Source: Methylotenera sp. (GTDB lineage: Bacteria > Pseudomonadota > Gammaproteobacteria > Burkholderiales > Methylophilaceae). From it: 64,000 bases of DNA. The stretch is taken from NCBI RefSeq assembly GCF_030684185.1, contig NZ_JAUXOY010000014.1, positions 684,299 through 748,298 of the forward strand, written 5' to 3'. Under the pieces are notes generated by a model. That model did no database searches. It was not told the origin of the DNA and saw only the letters and a program-made list of their open reading frames with translations. Each line of letters begins with the position of its first letter. Position 1 is the first letter of the stretch. Of this stretch, positions 51,334 to 61,395 are shown piece by piece. The position numbers were made by a program, and so were the translations under genes.

Positions 51334-52055
51334 ACATTGCAAGTATGAAGCCTGTGATTGTTTTTAAAAATGTTGCCCATGAAGGCCCCGGTTATTTGGG
51401 TGATTTTTTAACGCAGCAAAATATACTCTGGCAAACCGTTAATACTGGCGAAATTAATTCGCTACCCCCATCAATACTCGGCTATAGCGGTGTTGTGATT
51501 ATGGGTGGTCCAATGAGTGTGAATGATGATTTGCCTTGGATTGCACCTTTGCTAGATTTAATTCGTGAGGCAAAAAATGCAGACATTCCATTACTGGGGC
51601 ACTGCTTAGGTGGTCAACTTATTAGCAAGGCATTAGGTGGGGAAGTAGTAGAAAATCCCGTGAAAGAAATAGGTTGGGGTGAAGTCAATGTAAGTCAAAA
51701 TGAAGTGGCTGAATATTGGTTCGGTGAAATTGAAAGTTTCAATAGTTTTCATTGGCACGGCGAGACGTTTAGCTTGCCGCAAGGCGCGACGCATCTATTA
51801 GCAAGTACGCATTGTAAAAATCAGGCTTATTCTATAGGCAAGCATTTGGCGCTTCAAAGCCATATTGAAGTGACTGCAGAGATGGTGAAAAGCTGGTGTG
51901 AGCTTGGAGTAGAGGAGCTCACACAATTAGCCATGAGTCCAGCAGTGCAACAGGCTGAAGACATGCAGCAAAACTTGCTATTACATTGTTTCTTTCTCAA
52001 TAAAGTAGCAAAACAGGTGTATGGGCAATGGATTAAAGGGCTGGTGCATAGATAG
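51330..52055 (+). CDS. Type 1 glutamine amidotransferase domain protein
   Basis: A stand-alone class I GATase: nucleophile Cys in [15 protein letters not shown] (about 90-104), and the His/Glu pair later ([12 protein letters not shown]). The motif GGPMSVNDD is also typical. It would hydrolyse glutamine or a gamma-glutamyl compound; such GMP-synthase-like proteins often have unknown substrates. ATG 51330 overlaps the rluE stop; Met6 at 51345 is a second choice. aroC follows 46 bases later. 241 residues. Confidence 0.8.
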   Translation: MNIASMKPVIVFKNVAHEGPGYLGDFLTQQNILWQTVNTGEINSLPPSILGYSGVVIMGGPMSVNDDLPWIAPLLDLIREAKNADIPLLGHCLGGQLISKALGGEVVENPVKEIGWGEVNVSQNEVAEYWFGEIESFNSFHWHGETFSLPQGATHLLASTHCKNQAYSIGKHLALQSHIEVTAEMVKSWCELGVEELTQLAMSPAVQQAEDMQQNLLLHCFFLNKVAKQVYGQWIKGLVHR

Positions 52056-52101
52056 GTTATCAATATGTTAAAATTATTAAAACTTACAAGAGAACAGCAT
52101 T

Positions 52102-53190
52102 ATGTCGGGTAACACTATCGGTACTTTATTCACGTTTACCTCATTTGGGGAGTCGCATGGCGCAGCAATAGGCGGTGTGGTTGATGGCTGCCCGCCCGGT
52201 TTGGCGTTGTGTGCAGAGGATTTGCAGATTGATTTGGATAGACGCAAGCCCGGCACGTCGCGTCATGTAACGCAACGCCAAGAAGCGGATAGCGTTGAGA
52301 TTCTTTCTGGCGTGTTTGAAGGTAAAACTACAGGAGCACCCATTGGTTTACTGATTCGCAATACCGACCAGCGTAGCCACGACTACAGCAAAATCATGGA
52401 TACCTTCCGTCCAGGCCATGCAGATTACACTTACACGCAAAAATACGGAGTACGTGACTACCGTGGCGGTGGCCGTTCTAGCGCGCGTGAAACGGCTGTG
52501 CGCGTGGCGGCAGGTGCAATTGCTAAAAAGTGGTTAAAGGAGCGTTTTGGTGTGACTGTGCGTGGTTATATGAGCCAAATGGGCGAAATTGAAATTCCGT
52601 TTGAATCTTGGGATTACGTGAATAACAACCCGTTTTTTTCACCGAATATAAAGGTGCTACCTCAATTAGAAGAGTATCTGGATAAAGTCCGCGCTGAGCG
52701 CGATTCGGTTGGTGCGCGCATCACTGTGGTGGCAGAAGGTGTGCCTGTCGGTTGGGGTGAGCCTGTATTCGATAGACTGGATGCTGAAATTGCCTATGCC
52801 ATGATGAGCATTAACGCGGTAAAAGGTGTGGAAATTGGTGCAGGATTTAATTCAATTGCCCAGCGCGGCAGTGTGCATAGTGATGAAATGACGCCACAAG
52901 GTTTTGTCACTAATCATGCAGGGGGCATTTTGGGGGGCATATCTACAGGCCAGGCGGTTCGTGTGAATGTAGCTTTGAAGCCGACTTCCAGCATCCCGCA
53001 AGAGCGTCGTTCTATTGATAAAGATGGTAAAGCAGTGACTATGCAAACAACAGGCCGTCATGACCCGTGCGTAGGTGTGCGCGCTACGCCGATTGCAGAG
53101 GCAATGTTGGCCTTAGTATTGATGGATCATGCGTTGCGTCATCGCGCGCAAAATGCAGATGTAGTTTCTGCAACCCCAAGAATTATTTAA
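52102..53190 (+). CDS. aroC: Chorismate synthase
   Basis: AroC makes chorismate from EPSP with reduced FMN. Family motifs [28 protein letters not shown], the long [29 protein letters not shown] block and the C-terminal [18 protein letters not shown]. 362 residues as usual. AGAG is present upstream. It is the end of a possible rluE-GATase-aroC transcript. Confidence 0.97.
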   Translation: MSGNTIGTLFTFTSFGESHGAAIGGVVDGCPPGLALCAEDLQIDLDRRKPGTSRHVTQRQEADSVEILSGVFEGKTTGAPIGLLIRNTDQRSHDYSKIMDTFRPGHADYTYTQKYGVRDYRGGGRSSARETAVRVAAGAIAKKWLKERFGVTVRGYMSQMGEIEIPFESWDYVNNNPFFSPNIKVLPQLEEYLDKVRAERDSVGARITVVAEGVPVGWGEPVFDRLDAEIAYAMMSINAVKGVEIGAGFNSIAQRGSVHSDEMTPQGFVTNHAGGILGGISTGQAVRVNVALKPTSSIPQERRSIDKDGKAVTMQTTGRHDPCVGVRATPIAEAMLALVLMDHALRHRAQNADVVSATPRII

Positions 53191-53289
53191 CTTTACCAAC
53201 TATGATTGATGTATATCATGGCGAATTTAGCCAAGCAGTTTGATAATGAAAACGTAACTTGTTGATCTGGATGCTTTAGGGATATTTGG

Positions 53290-53323
53290 TTTATTTTGTT
53301 TATTTTGTTTATTTTGTTTATTT
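53290..53323 (+). repeat. 9-bp tandem repeat upstream of the YdcH gene
   Basis: Three full copies of TTTATTTTG (53290-53316) and a partial fourth (TTTATTT, to 53323) lie 18 bases upstream of the start codon, just before the ribosome site TAAGGA. Such repeats can gain or lose units and change promoter or leader length. Confidence 0.7.
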
Positions 53324-53340
53324 AATTTAAGGAATTATGT

Positions 53341-53577
53341 ATGGGTATTGAGCATCACGATTTAGTTCATGAATTTCCGGAGCATCGCGAAAAAATTCAC
53401 GCTTTAAAAATGAGCAATGCGCATTTTGCCAAGCTTTTTGACGCATATCATGTGGTTACAAAAGATGTGGAGCGTTTGGAGGGGGAAGGTGTTCCTGTGT
53501 CAGATGAAGTGCTGGAAAACCAGAAAAAAGAACGTGTTCAGCTAAAAGATCAGCTTTATTCAATGCTAATCGCTTAG
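53341..53577 (+). CDS. ydcH: YdcH/DUF465 family protein
   Basis: A 78-residue mostly helical protein with the DUF465 pattern EFPEHREKIHALKMSNAHFAKLFDAYH near the start and a Lys/Glu-rich coiled coil to the end (LEGEGVPVSDEVLENQKKERVQLKDQL). The family is widespread and functionally unknown. TAAGGA precedes the ATG at 53341. A strong terminator follows. Confidence 0.85.
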   Translation: MGIEHHDLVHEFPEHREKIHALKMSNAHFAKLFDAYHVVTKDVERLEGEGVPVSDEVLENQKKERVQLKDQLYSMLIA

Positions 53578-53589
53578 TGGTTTTCTGAT

Positions 53590-53618
53590 AAAAAAGTCGG
53601 CATATGCCGACTTTTTTT
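53590..53618. terminator. Rho-independent terminator after YdcH gene
   Basis: AAAAAAGTCGGCAT is followed by its exact complement ATGCCGACTTTTTT, ending in a T-run. The stem is perfect. It separates the YdcH gene from the MFS gene. Confidence 0.92.
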
Positions 53619-53643
53619 ATCTCCTCATTCTATATAATTTAGC

Positions 53644-54816
53644 ATGCATTCAAATCTTCACTTTAAACTTTCCCGTTTTTATTTCATTTATTATTTCTTT
53701 GTCGGGGCGTTTGTGCCTTACTGGGGGTTGTATTTAAAGTCTGAACAATTTAGCCCGGCTGATATTGGAATTTTGATGTCTTTATTCCAAATCAGCAGAA
53801 TTTTTGCGCCTAATTTTTGGGGATGGTTGGCCGACCACACTGGCAAGCGTGCACAGTGGATTAAGCTTACTGCCTTTTTGGGTCTGTGTGGGTTTACTGC
53901 AGTATTTTGGGCGCATGGCTTTTTTTGGCTATTTTTTGTGATGGCCGCTTTAAGTCTGTTTACCAGCTCAACTTTGCCGCTGGCAGAGTCACTCACACTA
54001 GCACACCTCGCCACCACTAACGGGCATTACAGCCGTATCCGCATGTGGGGTTCGCTTGGTTTTATTGTGGCGGCTGTGACATTAGGCTTTTTAATTGATT
54101 TTGCAGGTATAAATAGTTTGTTGTGGTTTTTGCTTTTTGTGCAGATAACATTGTTTGCGCTAACGTACACATTGCCAGACGCAAAAGTAAAGGCACATCC
54201 GCATGACCATTTTTCTATCTGGCAAGTGATTAAGCAACCCAATGTACTTGCTTTGTTAATAGGCTGCGCGCTCATGGTGACAGCGCATGGTGTGCTGTAC
54301 AATTTTTATTCAATTTATTTAAGTGACCATGGCTATAGTAAAGGCATGATAGGCTTGTTGTGGTCGGTAGGCGTTATCTGCGAAATAGGTATTTTCATGT
54401 GGATGCCAAAAATTATGGCACGCTTTAGCTTAAAGGTTATTCTACAGATAAGTTTGGCGCTTGCTGTGCTCCGATTTGGCATGATAGGCATTGCTGTTGA
54501 TAACATCGTGCTGTTAATCATTGCCCAAACTTTACATGCAGCTACCTTTGGTAGTTTTCACGCAGCTTCTGTTGAAGTGATTACGCAATTTTTTAATGGG
54601 CGTCATCAAGCAAAAGGCCAAGCAATTTACAACAGTGTTGCTTATGGCATAGGCGGTACCGTAGGCGGGGTGGCGGGTGGTTATGCATTGCAGTATTTGG
54701 GAGGGCAGCAGACATTCATGCTTGCGGCAATTTTCCCGCTGTTAGGGTTGTTGGTGATAGGATTAGGTTTGAAGTTAAGTAATACTCAACAAAATTCACA
54801 AGGAATGTTTAGATGA
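53644..54816 (+). CDS. MFS transporter (HcaT/PPP-like)
   Basis: A 390-residue major facilitator with twelve hydrophobic segments. The start (KLSRFYFIYYFFVGAFVPYWGLYL) and the loop GWLADHTGKRAQWI match the MFS_1_like/3-phenylpropionate-type permeases (HcaT group). The substrate is unknown; proton symport or export of aromatic-like or nucleoside-like compounds is possible. The stop overlaps the following gene by four bases (ATGA), which would couple translation if that start is used. Confidence 0.83.
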   Translation: MHSNLHFKLSRFYFIYYFFVGAFVPYWGLYLKSEQFSPADIGILMSLFQISRIFAPNFWGWLADHTGKRAQWIKLTAFLGLCGFTAVFWAHGFFWLFFVMAALSLFTSSTLPLAESLTLAHLATTNGHYSRIRMWGSLGFIVAAVTLGFLIDFAGINSLLWFLLFVQITLFALTYTLPDAKVKAHPHDHFSIWQVIKQPNVLALLIGCALMVTAHGVLYNFYSIYLSDHGYSKGMIGLLWSVGVICEIGIFMWMPKIMARFSLKVILQISLALAVLRFGMIGIAVDNIVLLIIAQTLHAATFGSFHAASVEVITQFFNGRHQAKGQAIYNSVAYGIGGTVGGVAGGYALQYLGGQQTFMLAAIFPLLGLLVIGLGLKLSNTQQNSQGMFR

Positions 54817-55577
54817 AATCCTTTCAATTTGTATGCAAACAAATACTGCGTTGTCTGTTCTTGCCGTACTGTTTGTTCTGTCTGCGGACTGGCGCCTTGT
54901 CTTCCTTCGCATACAAATTGAAAGTAATTGCTAGAGTAAGAAAATTTACACTGATAGTCATTACTTTGTTGGTTTCAAACGTTTGTATGGCCGATACCCA
55001 AGTGAATATCGTTGGGCTTTTTAGCAACAAGGCAGTGGTCATCATCAATGGCGGCAAACCAAAAACCTTAAGTGTTGGCCAGACCATTGAAGGTGTTAAA
55101 TTACTTGCCGCAGACAGTAAAATTGCAACCTTGCGAATTGAGGGTAAAACCAGGCAATTAGGGATGGGACAAGCCGCCTCGGTTGTTGGTAGCTCATCTA
55201 ACGCAGTTTCAAGCACAACCTTGTATGCAAATGTGCAAGGCCATTTTATTTCTGATTGCCAAATTAACGGAGCCTCGCTTAAGTTTTTAGTCGACACTGG
55301 CGCCACGACCGTTGCGCTTAACAGTGGCGATGCAAAGTTTGCAAATATTGATTACAAGCGTGGTGAACCTATACAAATCAGCACTGCTAACGGCATAGTC
55401 ACAGCCTACCGTGTGACGATTGCTAATCTTAAGATTGGTGGCATTACACTTAGCCAAGTAGAAGCTAGTGTGCTGGAAGGCGGTTCACCTCCCATTGTGT
55501 TATTAGGTATGAGTGCGCTAAATAGATTGGAGATGAAACGGCAAGACATTGCCCTTACGCTGATTAAAAAATATTAG
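54813..55577 (+). CDS. Retropepsin-like aspartic protease, repeat-encoded N-terminus
   Basis: The mature part has a SPOR/PilP-like beta domain (about 66-125; VNIVGLFSNKAVVIINGGKPKTLSVG) and a C-terminal retropepsin fold (about 140-254) with catalytic DTGAT in LVDTGATTVALN and LLGMSALNRLEM. It fits the TIGR02281 clan AA family. A signal sequence (about 42-60; VRKFTLIVITLLVSNVCMA) is preceded by about 38 residues encoded by the 104-bp inverted-repeat element, so the native start is probably later (for example TTG 54918) or the leader is an accretion. Periplasmic or membrane-facing; substrate unknown. Confidence 0.7.
   Translation: MKSFQFVCKQILRCLFLPYCLFCLRTGALSSFAYKLKVIARVRKFTLIVITLLVSNVCMADTQVNIVGLFSNKAVVIINGGKPKTLSVGQTIEGVKLLAADSKIATLRIEGKTRQLGMGQAASVVGSSSNAVSSTTLYANVQGHFISDCQINGASLKFLVDTGATTVALNSGDAKFANIDYKRGEPIQISTANGIVTAYRVTIANLKIGGITLSQVEASVLEGGSPPIVLLGMSALNRLEMKRQDIALTLIKKY
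54821..54924. repeat. 104-bp element with perfect 16-bp inverted arms
   Basis: CTTTCAATTTGTATGC (54821-54836) and its exact inverted copy (54909-54924). The core has ATACTGCGTTG, GCCGTACT and GGCGCCTTGT, matching the element at 18248-18394, but the arms are unrelated. It lies at the boundary of the MFS and retropepsin genes and encodes the retropepsin leader. Confidence 0.75.
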
Positions 55578-55591
55578 TGTATCGAATGCGC

Positions 55592-55647
55592 AAAATAAAA
55601 AGGGCCGTATTGAACTGACTCTAAAGCTTGGCCCCTTTATTTTATTT
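55592..55647. terminator. Bidirectional terminator between retropepsin gene and folE2
   Basis: AAAATAAAAAGGGCC (55592-55606) pairs with GGCCCCTTTATTTT (55630-55643) with one or two mismatches, and A/T runs on both sides. It can serve both converging genes. Confidence 0.75.
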
Positions 55648-55662
55648 AAATGCGGACTTATT

Positions 55663-56472
55663 TCACCGTTTGTCGTACTCAATCAAGGCATAAGCTGAAT
55701 GATTGTGAATAGATTCAAAATTCTCACTTTCTACAGTGTAGGCCACAATGCGTTTTTCAGCGCTAAGTTGAGCTGCTACGTCGCGTACCATGTCTTCAAC
55801 AAATTTTGGATTATCGTAAGCGCGCTCGGTAACAAATTTTTCATCGGGGCGTTTTAATAAACCGTAAAGCTCGCACGACGCTTGTTTTTCAACCAGGTCG
55901 ATAATATCTTCAATCCAGATAAAATCATTAATGAGCGCGGTAACAGTCACATGACTGCGCTGGTTGTGAGCACCATAATCAGAGATTTTTTTACTGCAAG
56001 GACACAAGCTAGTCACCGGCACTAATACTTTCACAGTGATGTCGATTTTACCGTGGCTAATTGCACCAATAAAAGTCACTTCATAATCAAGCAAACTTTT
56101 AACGCCTGAAACGGGTGCTGCTTTGTTCACAAAGTAAGGGAAAGTCATTTCAACATGACCAGACTCCGCTTCTAAACGCTTAATCATTTCATGCAAAATT
56201 GTTTCAAATGATTCCACAGAAATAGCATGCTCATTCATGTTGAGTATCTCAACAAAACGTGACATGTGTGTACCTTTAAATTGCTGTGGTAAATGCACAT
56301 ACATATTGAACATAGCAACAGTGTGCTGCTCGCCGCCAGACTTGTCTTTGACTATTACCGGATGCCGAATAGCTTTGATGCCAACTTTATCAATGGCGAT
56401 ATGACGTGTATCTACCGTGTTTTGTACGTCTTCAATAGGGCTTGGAGTGCTGCTAGTTATTGGTTGATTCAT
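55663..56472 (-). CDS. folE2: GTP cyclohydrolase FolE2
   Basis: FolE2 (GCYH-IB) opens the GTP imidazole ring to form dihydroneopterin triphosphate for folate. The protein has the metal ligands in [21 protein letters not shown] and [32 protein letters not shown], and [13 protein letters not shown]. 269 residues. It lies after dxs (61-base gap) in the ispA-dxs cluster; a Zur-type operator was not identified. Confidence 0.95.
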   Translation of the reverse strand: MNQPITSSTPSPIEDVQNTVDTRHIAIDKVGIKAIRHPVIVKDKSGGEQHTVAMFNMYVHLPQQFKGTHMSRFVEILNMNEHAISVESFETILHEMIKRLEAESGHVEMTFPYFVNKAAPVSGVKSLLDYEVTFIGAISHGKIDITVKVLVPVTSLCPCSKKISDYGAHNQRSHVTVTALINDFIWIEDIIDLVEKQASCELYGLLKRPDEKFVTERAYDNPKFVEDMVRDVAAQLSAEKRIVAYTVESENFESIHNHSAYALIEYDKR

Positions 56473-56533
56473 TTTATTTCCAGTTAGGCAATTACTCGGT
56501 TTATCGCTCAGTTGTCTATAGTTGAGTATATCA

Positions 56534-58405
56534 CTAGGTTATTTGCTTCGCAATTGCGGCTATAATTCCTTCAGCATCTAGACCGCATTCTGCCAGCATA
56601 GTTTCATGCACACCGTGTTCAATGAATCGATCAGGCAGGCCTAAACATAATGTTTTGATCGGCGGTTTATTCGGATGCTGCATCACTTGCAATGCTTCCA
56701 TCACTGCAGAACCGGCACCGCCCATTACACTGTTTTCTTCAACTGTTACGATTAGCGTGTGGTCATTGGTTAGTTTTTCAATAAGAGAGTGGTCAATTGG
56801 TTTTACAAAACGCATGTTGACGACGGTGGCATCTAGTTTTTCGCCAGCTTCTAAACTGGCATTTAGCATACTGCCAAAGCTCAAAATGGCGATTTTTTGT
56901 TTAGCTTTAGTTGTGGCTGCATTACGCTTGACTTCCGCCGTGCCAATAGGAATGGCCTGCATTTTTTGCTCAATAACCGCCCCTGCGCCACCTCCACGCG
57001 GGTAACGCACTGCAGAAACGCCATTGTATTGAAAGCCTGTGTAAAGCATTTGTCTACATTCATTTTCGTTGCTGGGTGCCATAATCACGATATTAGGAAT
57101 GCATCTTAAATAGCTTAAATCAAAAGCCCCAGCGTGGGTAGGCCCATCCGCGCCGACTAAGCCTGCACGATCTATCGCTAACAATACAGGCAAATTTTGC
57201 AAGGCAATATCGTGTATTAGTTGGTCGTAGGCGCGCTGTAAAAAAGTACTGTAGATGGCAACAACAGGTTTTAAGCCATCACAAGCCATGCCAGCTGCAA
57301 AGGTAAGCGCATGTTGTTCCGCAATGCCTACATCAAAATAGCGGTCAGGATATTGTTCAGCAAAGGCATTTAAACCTGAGCCATCACACATGGCGGGAGT
57401 GATGCCAATCAGGCGGTTATCAAGCGCGGCCATATCCACTAACCAGTCGCCAAACACTTGGGTGTAGGTTTTTTTACTGCTATTTGAAATGGCGTCACCA
57501 TTGTAAGGGTCAAACTTCCCTACGCCATGGAATTTATTAGGGTTATCTTCTGCTGGTTCGAATCCCTTACCTTTTTGCGTCACAATATGTAAAAACTGTG
57601 GGCCATTAAGTTGTTTAATATTCTGCAAGGTATCAATGAGCGCATCCATATCATGCCCATCAATCGGGCCTATATAGTTAAAGCCAAATTCTTCAAACAA
57701 TGTACCCGGCATTACCATGCCTTTTACATGCTCTTCAGCGCGCTTGGCAAACTCCATCATAGGTGGCATGGCTGACAGTACTTTTTTGCCAGATGATCGG
57801 ACTTTATTGTAAAAGCGGCTAGATAATAGTTTGGTGAGGTAGTTATTCAAAGCGCCGACATTGTTTGAGATGCTCATGTCATTGTCGTTAAGTATCACCA
57901 ACAAGTTCGCATCCATATCGCCAGCGTTGTTTAATGCCTCAAACGCCATGCCGGCAGTCATCGCACCATCACCGATAATCGCTACCGCGCGTCTCTCCAG
58001 CCCTGCTTTTTGTGCGGCAACAGCCATACCAAGGGCTGCAGAGATAGAGGTGCTGGAATGTCCTGTGCCAAAAGTATCGTATTCGCTTTCAGATCGACGT
58101 GGAAAGCCTGCAATTCCAAGAGGTGTGCGCAGTGATTGCATTTGATTGCGGCGACCTGTGAGGATTTTATGTGGATAGGTTTGGTGGCCTACGTCCCAAA
58201 CCAATCTGTCATCAGGGGTGTTGAACACATAATGCAGCGCAATTGTGAGTTCAACCACGCCTAAATTTGAAGCTAAATGACCGCCTGTTTTTGCGACACT
58301 GTCGATTAAAAACGTCCGCAATTCTTGAGCAAGCTGGACGAGCTGTTTACGCTCAAGCTGACGCAGCTGCAGTGGTGAATCTATGCTATTGAGTAATGAA
58401 GTCAC
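56534..58405 (-). CDS. dxs: 1-deoxy-D-xylulose-5-phosphate synthase
   Basis: Dxs condenses pyruvate and glyceraldehyde 3-phosphate with thiamin diphosphate, the first step of the MEP isoprenoid pathway. The TPP motif [36 protein letters not shown] and transketolase-type [18 protein letters not shown] are present. 623 residues. Co-directional with ispA upstream (81-base gap) and folE2 downstream. The spacing fits an isoprenoid operon. Confidence 0.96.
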   Translation of the reverse strand: MTSLLNSIDSPLQLRQLERKQLVQLAQELRTFLIDSVAKTGGHLASNLGVVELTIALHYVFNTPDDRLVWDVGHQTYPHKILTGRRNQMQSLRTPLGIAGFPRRSESEYDTFGTGHSSTSISAALGMAVAAQKAGLERRAVAIIGDGAMTAGMAFEALNNAGDMDANLLVILNDNDMSISNNVGALNNYLTKLLSSRFYNKVRSSGKKVLSAMPPMMEFAKRAEEHVKGMVMPGTLFEEFGFNYIGPIDGHDMDALIDTLQNIKQLNGPQFLHIVTQKGKGFEPAEDNPNKFHGVGKFDPYNGDAISNSSKKTYTQVFGDWLVDMAALDNRLIGITPAMCDGSGLNAFAEQYPDRYFDVGIAEQHALTFAAGMACDGLKPVVAIYSTFLQRAYDQLIHDIALQNLPVLLAIDRAGLVGADGPTHAGAFDLSYLRCIPNIVIMAPSNENECRQMLYTGFQYNGVSAVRYPRGGGAGAVIEQKMQAIPIGTAEVKRNAATTKAKQKIAILSFGSMLNASLEAGEKLDATVVNMRFVKPIDHSLIEKLTNDHTLIVTVEENSVMGGAGSAVMEALQVMQHPNKPPIKTLCLGLPDRFIEHGVHETMLAECGLDAEGIIAAIAKQIT

Positions 58406-58486
58406 GAGTAAGAATGTCGCAAATTGAAATGATTAAAAGTTATAAAATATTAAAACGTGATATTAGTGTGCAATCTAAAATTGCGT

Positions 58487-59416
58487 TCAAAAATTGCGCT
58501 GCGTAATGAATCCTGCTAACTCACGCAAGCGCAAAGCGCTATCTCCAAACGGAGCCAGTGCGCTAATCGCGTTTTCATATAGTTGCTGTGCATATTGCTT
58601 GGCTGGCTGTAAACCCAATAGTGAGACGAAAGTCGGTTTATTGCTGTCTGCATCTTTACCTGCAGTTTTACCCAATATGCTCGTGTCGGCTTCAACATCC
58701 AGAATGTCATCGATTACCTGAAATGCCAACCCGATATTACTTGCATAGATGCGCAGTGCCGTTATTTTTTCAGCCGAACTGGCTACGGCGCCCAACAACA
58801 CCGCCGCTTTTATCAGCGCGCCAGTTTTTAAATGGTGCATGGTTTCCAGTTCCGTTTGTGTGAGCATTTTGCCAACCGAATCTAAATCAATGGCTTGCCC
58901 GCCTGCCATGCCAGTCGAGCCGGAGGCTTTAGCCAGCATATTTAACATGCTGATTTGATGTGCTGCTTCAGCGCATAAATCAGGCTGAGCCAGCATCTCA
59001 AAAGCGAGGCTTTGCAATGCATCACCTACCAATAGTGCAGTAGCATCGTCATATTGTTTATGGCAGCTTGGTTTGCCGCGGCGTAAGTCATCATCATCCA
59101 TACAGGGCATGTCATCATGCACCAGAGAATAAGCATGAATCAGTTCAACTGCGCCGGCTATTGCGTCAGCAACAGACATTTCAGTTTCACATAACTCAGA
59201 GGCAGCATAGCAAAGTAGGGCACGTACACGTTTGCCGCCGCCTAATGCGCTGTAACGCATCGCGCTGTGTAATTTGTGCGGAGCTGAATTTTCTGGTGGT
59301 AGCACTAGCCCAAGCACTTGTTCGATACGCGCCTGTTTTGCAAGAGCCCAAGCTGAAAAATCTAGCGCGGCCGCTCCAGCTAATTCTAAATTAGCCACGT
59401 GTAGATTACTCATCAT
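58487..59416 (-). CDS. ispA: Farnesyl diphosphate synthase
   Basis: IspA adds isopentenyl diphosphate to DMAPP/GPP to make farnesyl diphosphate. The first aspartate-rich motif is HDDMPCMDDDDLRRG and the second VIDDILD, both present. 309 residues. It overlaps xseB by 11 bases. Product length (farnesyl vs geranylgeranyl) is inferred from the neighbours and family. Confidence 0.93.
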   Translation of the reverse strand: MMSNLHVANLELAGAAALDFSAWALAKQARIEQVLGLVLPPENSAPHKLHSAMRYSALGGGKRVRALLCYAASELCETEMSVADAIAGAVELIHAYSLVHDDMPCMDDDDLRRGKPSCHKQYDDATALLVGDALQSLAFEMLAQPDLCAEAAHQISMLNMLAKASGSTGMAGGQAIDLDSVGKMLTQTELETMHHLKTGALIKAAVLLGAVASSAEKITALRIYASNIGLAFQVIDDILDVEADTSILGKTAGKDADSNKPTFVSLLGLQPAKQYAQQLYENAISALAPFGDSALRLRELAGFITQRNF

Positions 59417-59666
59417 TAGGTTTAAATTGCACCAGCTGATTTTTCTCGTTCAGAATTTGTACTTGCTGTTCTACATCAGCAAGTGATTTTTGACAGAACT
59501 GCAGTAGCGAATTGCCGCGTTGATACGCAGCAAGTGATGCTTCTAATGTCATTTGGCCCGATTCCATTTGCGCGACGATACTTTCAAGCTCTGTAAAAGC
59601 ATGCTCGAAATTTTCAGGATGTTCTGCTAATGATTTTGTAGCTGACTTGGTTTTAGTTGTTGTCAT
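59406..59666 (-). CDS. xseB: Exodeoxyribonuclease VII small subunit
   Basis: An 86-residue helical subunit with the family pattern FEHAFTELESIVAQMESGQMTLEASLAAYQRGNSLLQFCQKSL. XseB partners XseA (not in this window) in degrading single-stranded DNA. It leads the xseB-ispA-dxs cluster, the usual order in proteobacteria. Confidence 0.94.
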   Translation of the reverse strand: MTTTKTKSATKSLAEHPENFEHAFTELESIVAQMESGQMTLEASLAAYQRGNSLLQFCQKSLADVEQQVQILNEKNQLVQFKPNDE

Positions 59667-59707
59667 AGCATAATTTAAATGGCGTTAAGTTGCTATTCTA
59701 CCAAATC

Positions 59708-60391
59708 TTATGGCAAAACTTGTTTTAAAAACTCACGAATATCGCCAATCTCTTCAACGCATACAGAATGCGCCATATTATATTCATGCCAACTGACAGA
59801 ATAATGATTGCTCTGTAATATTTGCAGTGAAATCTTACACATATCCAAGCTAATCACATCATCAAAAACACCATGTGCCATAAAGATTGGAATGCTGGCA
59901 TTTGCAGGATTCATTTCGCTGGCGAGTTTGGTTTTAACTGGCAAATACGTTGACAAGGCCAATATGCCGCCCAACTTTTGCGGGTAACGCAAGGCTGTAT
60001 GCAGAGCGATAGCGCCACCTTGTGAAAAACCGGCAATGACAATGCGCCCTGCTGAAATACCTCGATTTAACTCATTTTGAATAAGTGAATTAACGTAATT
60101 CTGACTGTTTGTTATACCATCTTCATCTTCTTTACTATGGCCAGTTTTGCTATTTGGTGCCCCATATAAATCATACCAGGCAGGCATAATGTAACCGCTA
60201 TTCCGGCTAACGGCCATGTCTGGGGCATGCGGCAAAATAAAGCGTATATTGGGTAAGTTGAGCTTTTGCACAATTGGCTCAAAATCATATCCATCTGCGC
60301 CTAATCCATGCAGCCAGATGATGCTGGCATTAATGGTGTTATTATTATTTGAGTTGTCGCTAACTAACTCTAAGGGTGGTTGGTAGTTCAT
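59708..60391 (-). CDS. Carboxylesterase/phospholipase-like alpha/beta-hydrolase
   Basis: A 227-residue hydrolase with nucleophile Ser in GFSQGG, the oxyanion segment IWLHGLGADGYDFEPIV, and the acid/base pair in GVFDDVISLD and MAHSVCVEE. It matches the EstB/carboxylesterase-2 and lysophospholipase family, acting on short acyl or thioester substrates. No signal peptide. Divergent from the MBL-fold gene. Substrate not determinable. Confidence 0.85.
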   Translation of the reverse strand: MNYQPPLELVSDNSNNNNTINASIIWLHGLGADGYDFEPIVQKLNLPNIRFILPHAPDMAVSRNSGYIMPAWYDLYGAPNSKTGHSKEDEDGITNSQNYVNSLIQNELNRGISAGRIVIAGFSQGGAIALHTALRYPQKLGGILALSTYLPVKTKLASEMNPANASIPIFMAHGVFDDVISLDMCKISLQILQSNHYSVSWHEYNMAHSVCVEEIGDIREFLKQVLP

Positions 60392-60553
60392 GAATGCAAT
60401 CGTTAAAATGTAAAAAATGTAAAGTGTGTTGCTGTGAGCGCATCATCGCTATTAAATAAATTAGATATGCGATATGCTATTAAAAAGTAATGAAATCATA
60501 GCATTATATTAAAATTAACAATAAAAAACATGTCAGTAGAATAAGAAGCCTCA

Positions 60554-61336
60554 ATGATGCAAATAAAAATACTAGGGTGCAGTGGCGGAATAGGTGGTAA
60601 ACAGCGCACTACATCAATGCTTGTGGATAATGATATTTTAATTGACGCAGGCACTGGCGTGGGTGATTTATCCATGGATGAGCTGTTGGCGATAGACCAC
60701 ATTTTCGTTACCCATTCCCATTTAGATCACATTGCGTTTATCCCGCTTTTACTTGATACCGTGATGGGGATTCGCGCTGAACCGATTACCGTACATGCAA
60801 ATCAAGAAACGCTGGATACCTTGTGTCACCATATATTCAATTGGAAAGTGTGGCCAGATTTTAACGCGATTCCAAATGCGCATGCCCCATTTTTACGTTA
60901 CAACGAAGTGAAGCTGGGTGAAACTATAGATTTTAATGGCAGAAAATTTACCCCACTACCTGCGAATCACGTGGTGTCAGCCGTGGGCTACCATTTGGAT
61001 AGTGGAGATGCTAGTTTAGTTTTTACCGGTGATACCACGGTGTGTGATGCGCTTTGGGTTGAAGTGAATAAAATACAAAATCTTAAATATCTCATTATTG
61101 AAACGGCATTCAGCAACGCTGAGCTTAAACTTGCCAAGTTATCCAAGCATCTTTGCCCATCTATGCTGGTTGATGAATTGGGTAAACTAATGCTGGATAA
61201 CATTCAAAAGCCTATTGAGATTTATATTACCCACCTAAAACCCGGCGAGGGTGAAAGCATCATGCATGAAATTGCAGTCAGTAATTTAGCGCATTCAATA
61301 CAAGCGCTGAATCAACAGCAACTCTTTGTTTTATAA
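60554..61336 (+). CDS. Metallo-beta-lactamase fold phosphodiesterase (CpdP-like)
   Basis: A 260-residue MBL-fold enzyme with the metal motif THSHLDHIAFIPLL (His54, His56, Asp58, His59), a distal ligand in FTGDTT and a C-terminal His in ITHLKPGE. Length and motif layout resemble class II 3',5'-cyclic-nucleotide phosphodiesterases (CpdP/PDE1-type) more than RNase Z (which has extra exosite elements). It lies 59 bases before a cyclic-nucleotide-binding protein, which makes nucleotide signalling plausible. Start is the first of two Met codons at 60554. Confidence 0.75.
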   Translation: MMQIKILGCSGGIGGKQRTTSMLVDNDILIDAGTGVGDLSMDELLAIDHIFVTHSHLDHIAFIPLLLDTVMGIRAEPITVHANQETLDTLCHHIFNWKVWPDFNAIPNAHAPFLRYNEVKLGETIDFNGRKFTPLPANHVVSAVGYHLDSGDASLVFTGDTTVCDALWVEVNKIQNLKYLIIETAFSNAELKLAKLSKHLCPSMLVDELGKLMLDNIQKPIEIYITHLKPGEGESIMHEIAVSNLAHSIQALNQQQLFVL

Positions 61337-61395
61337 AGTGATAAGTTGAAAATTTTGAGTTTACAATTTCTTAATTATGCAAAGTTTAGGTTTTA

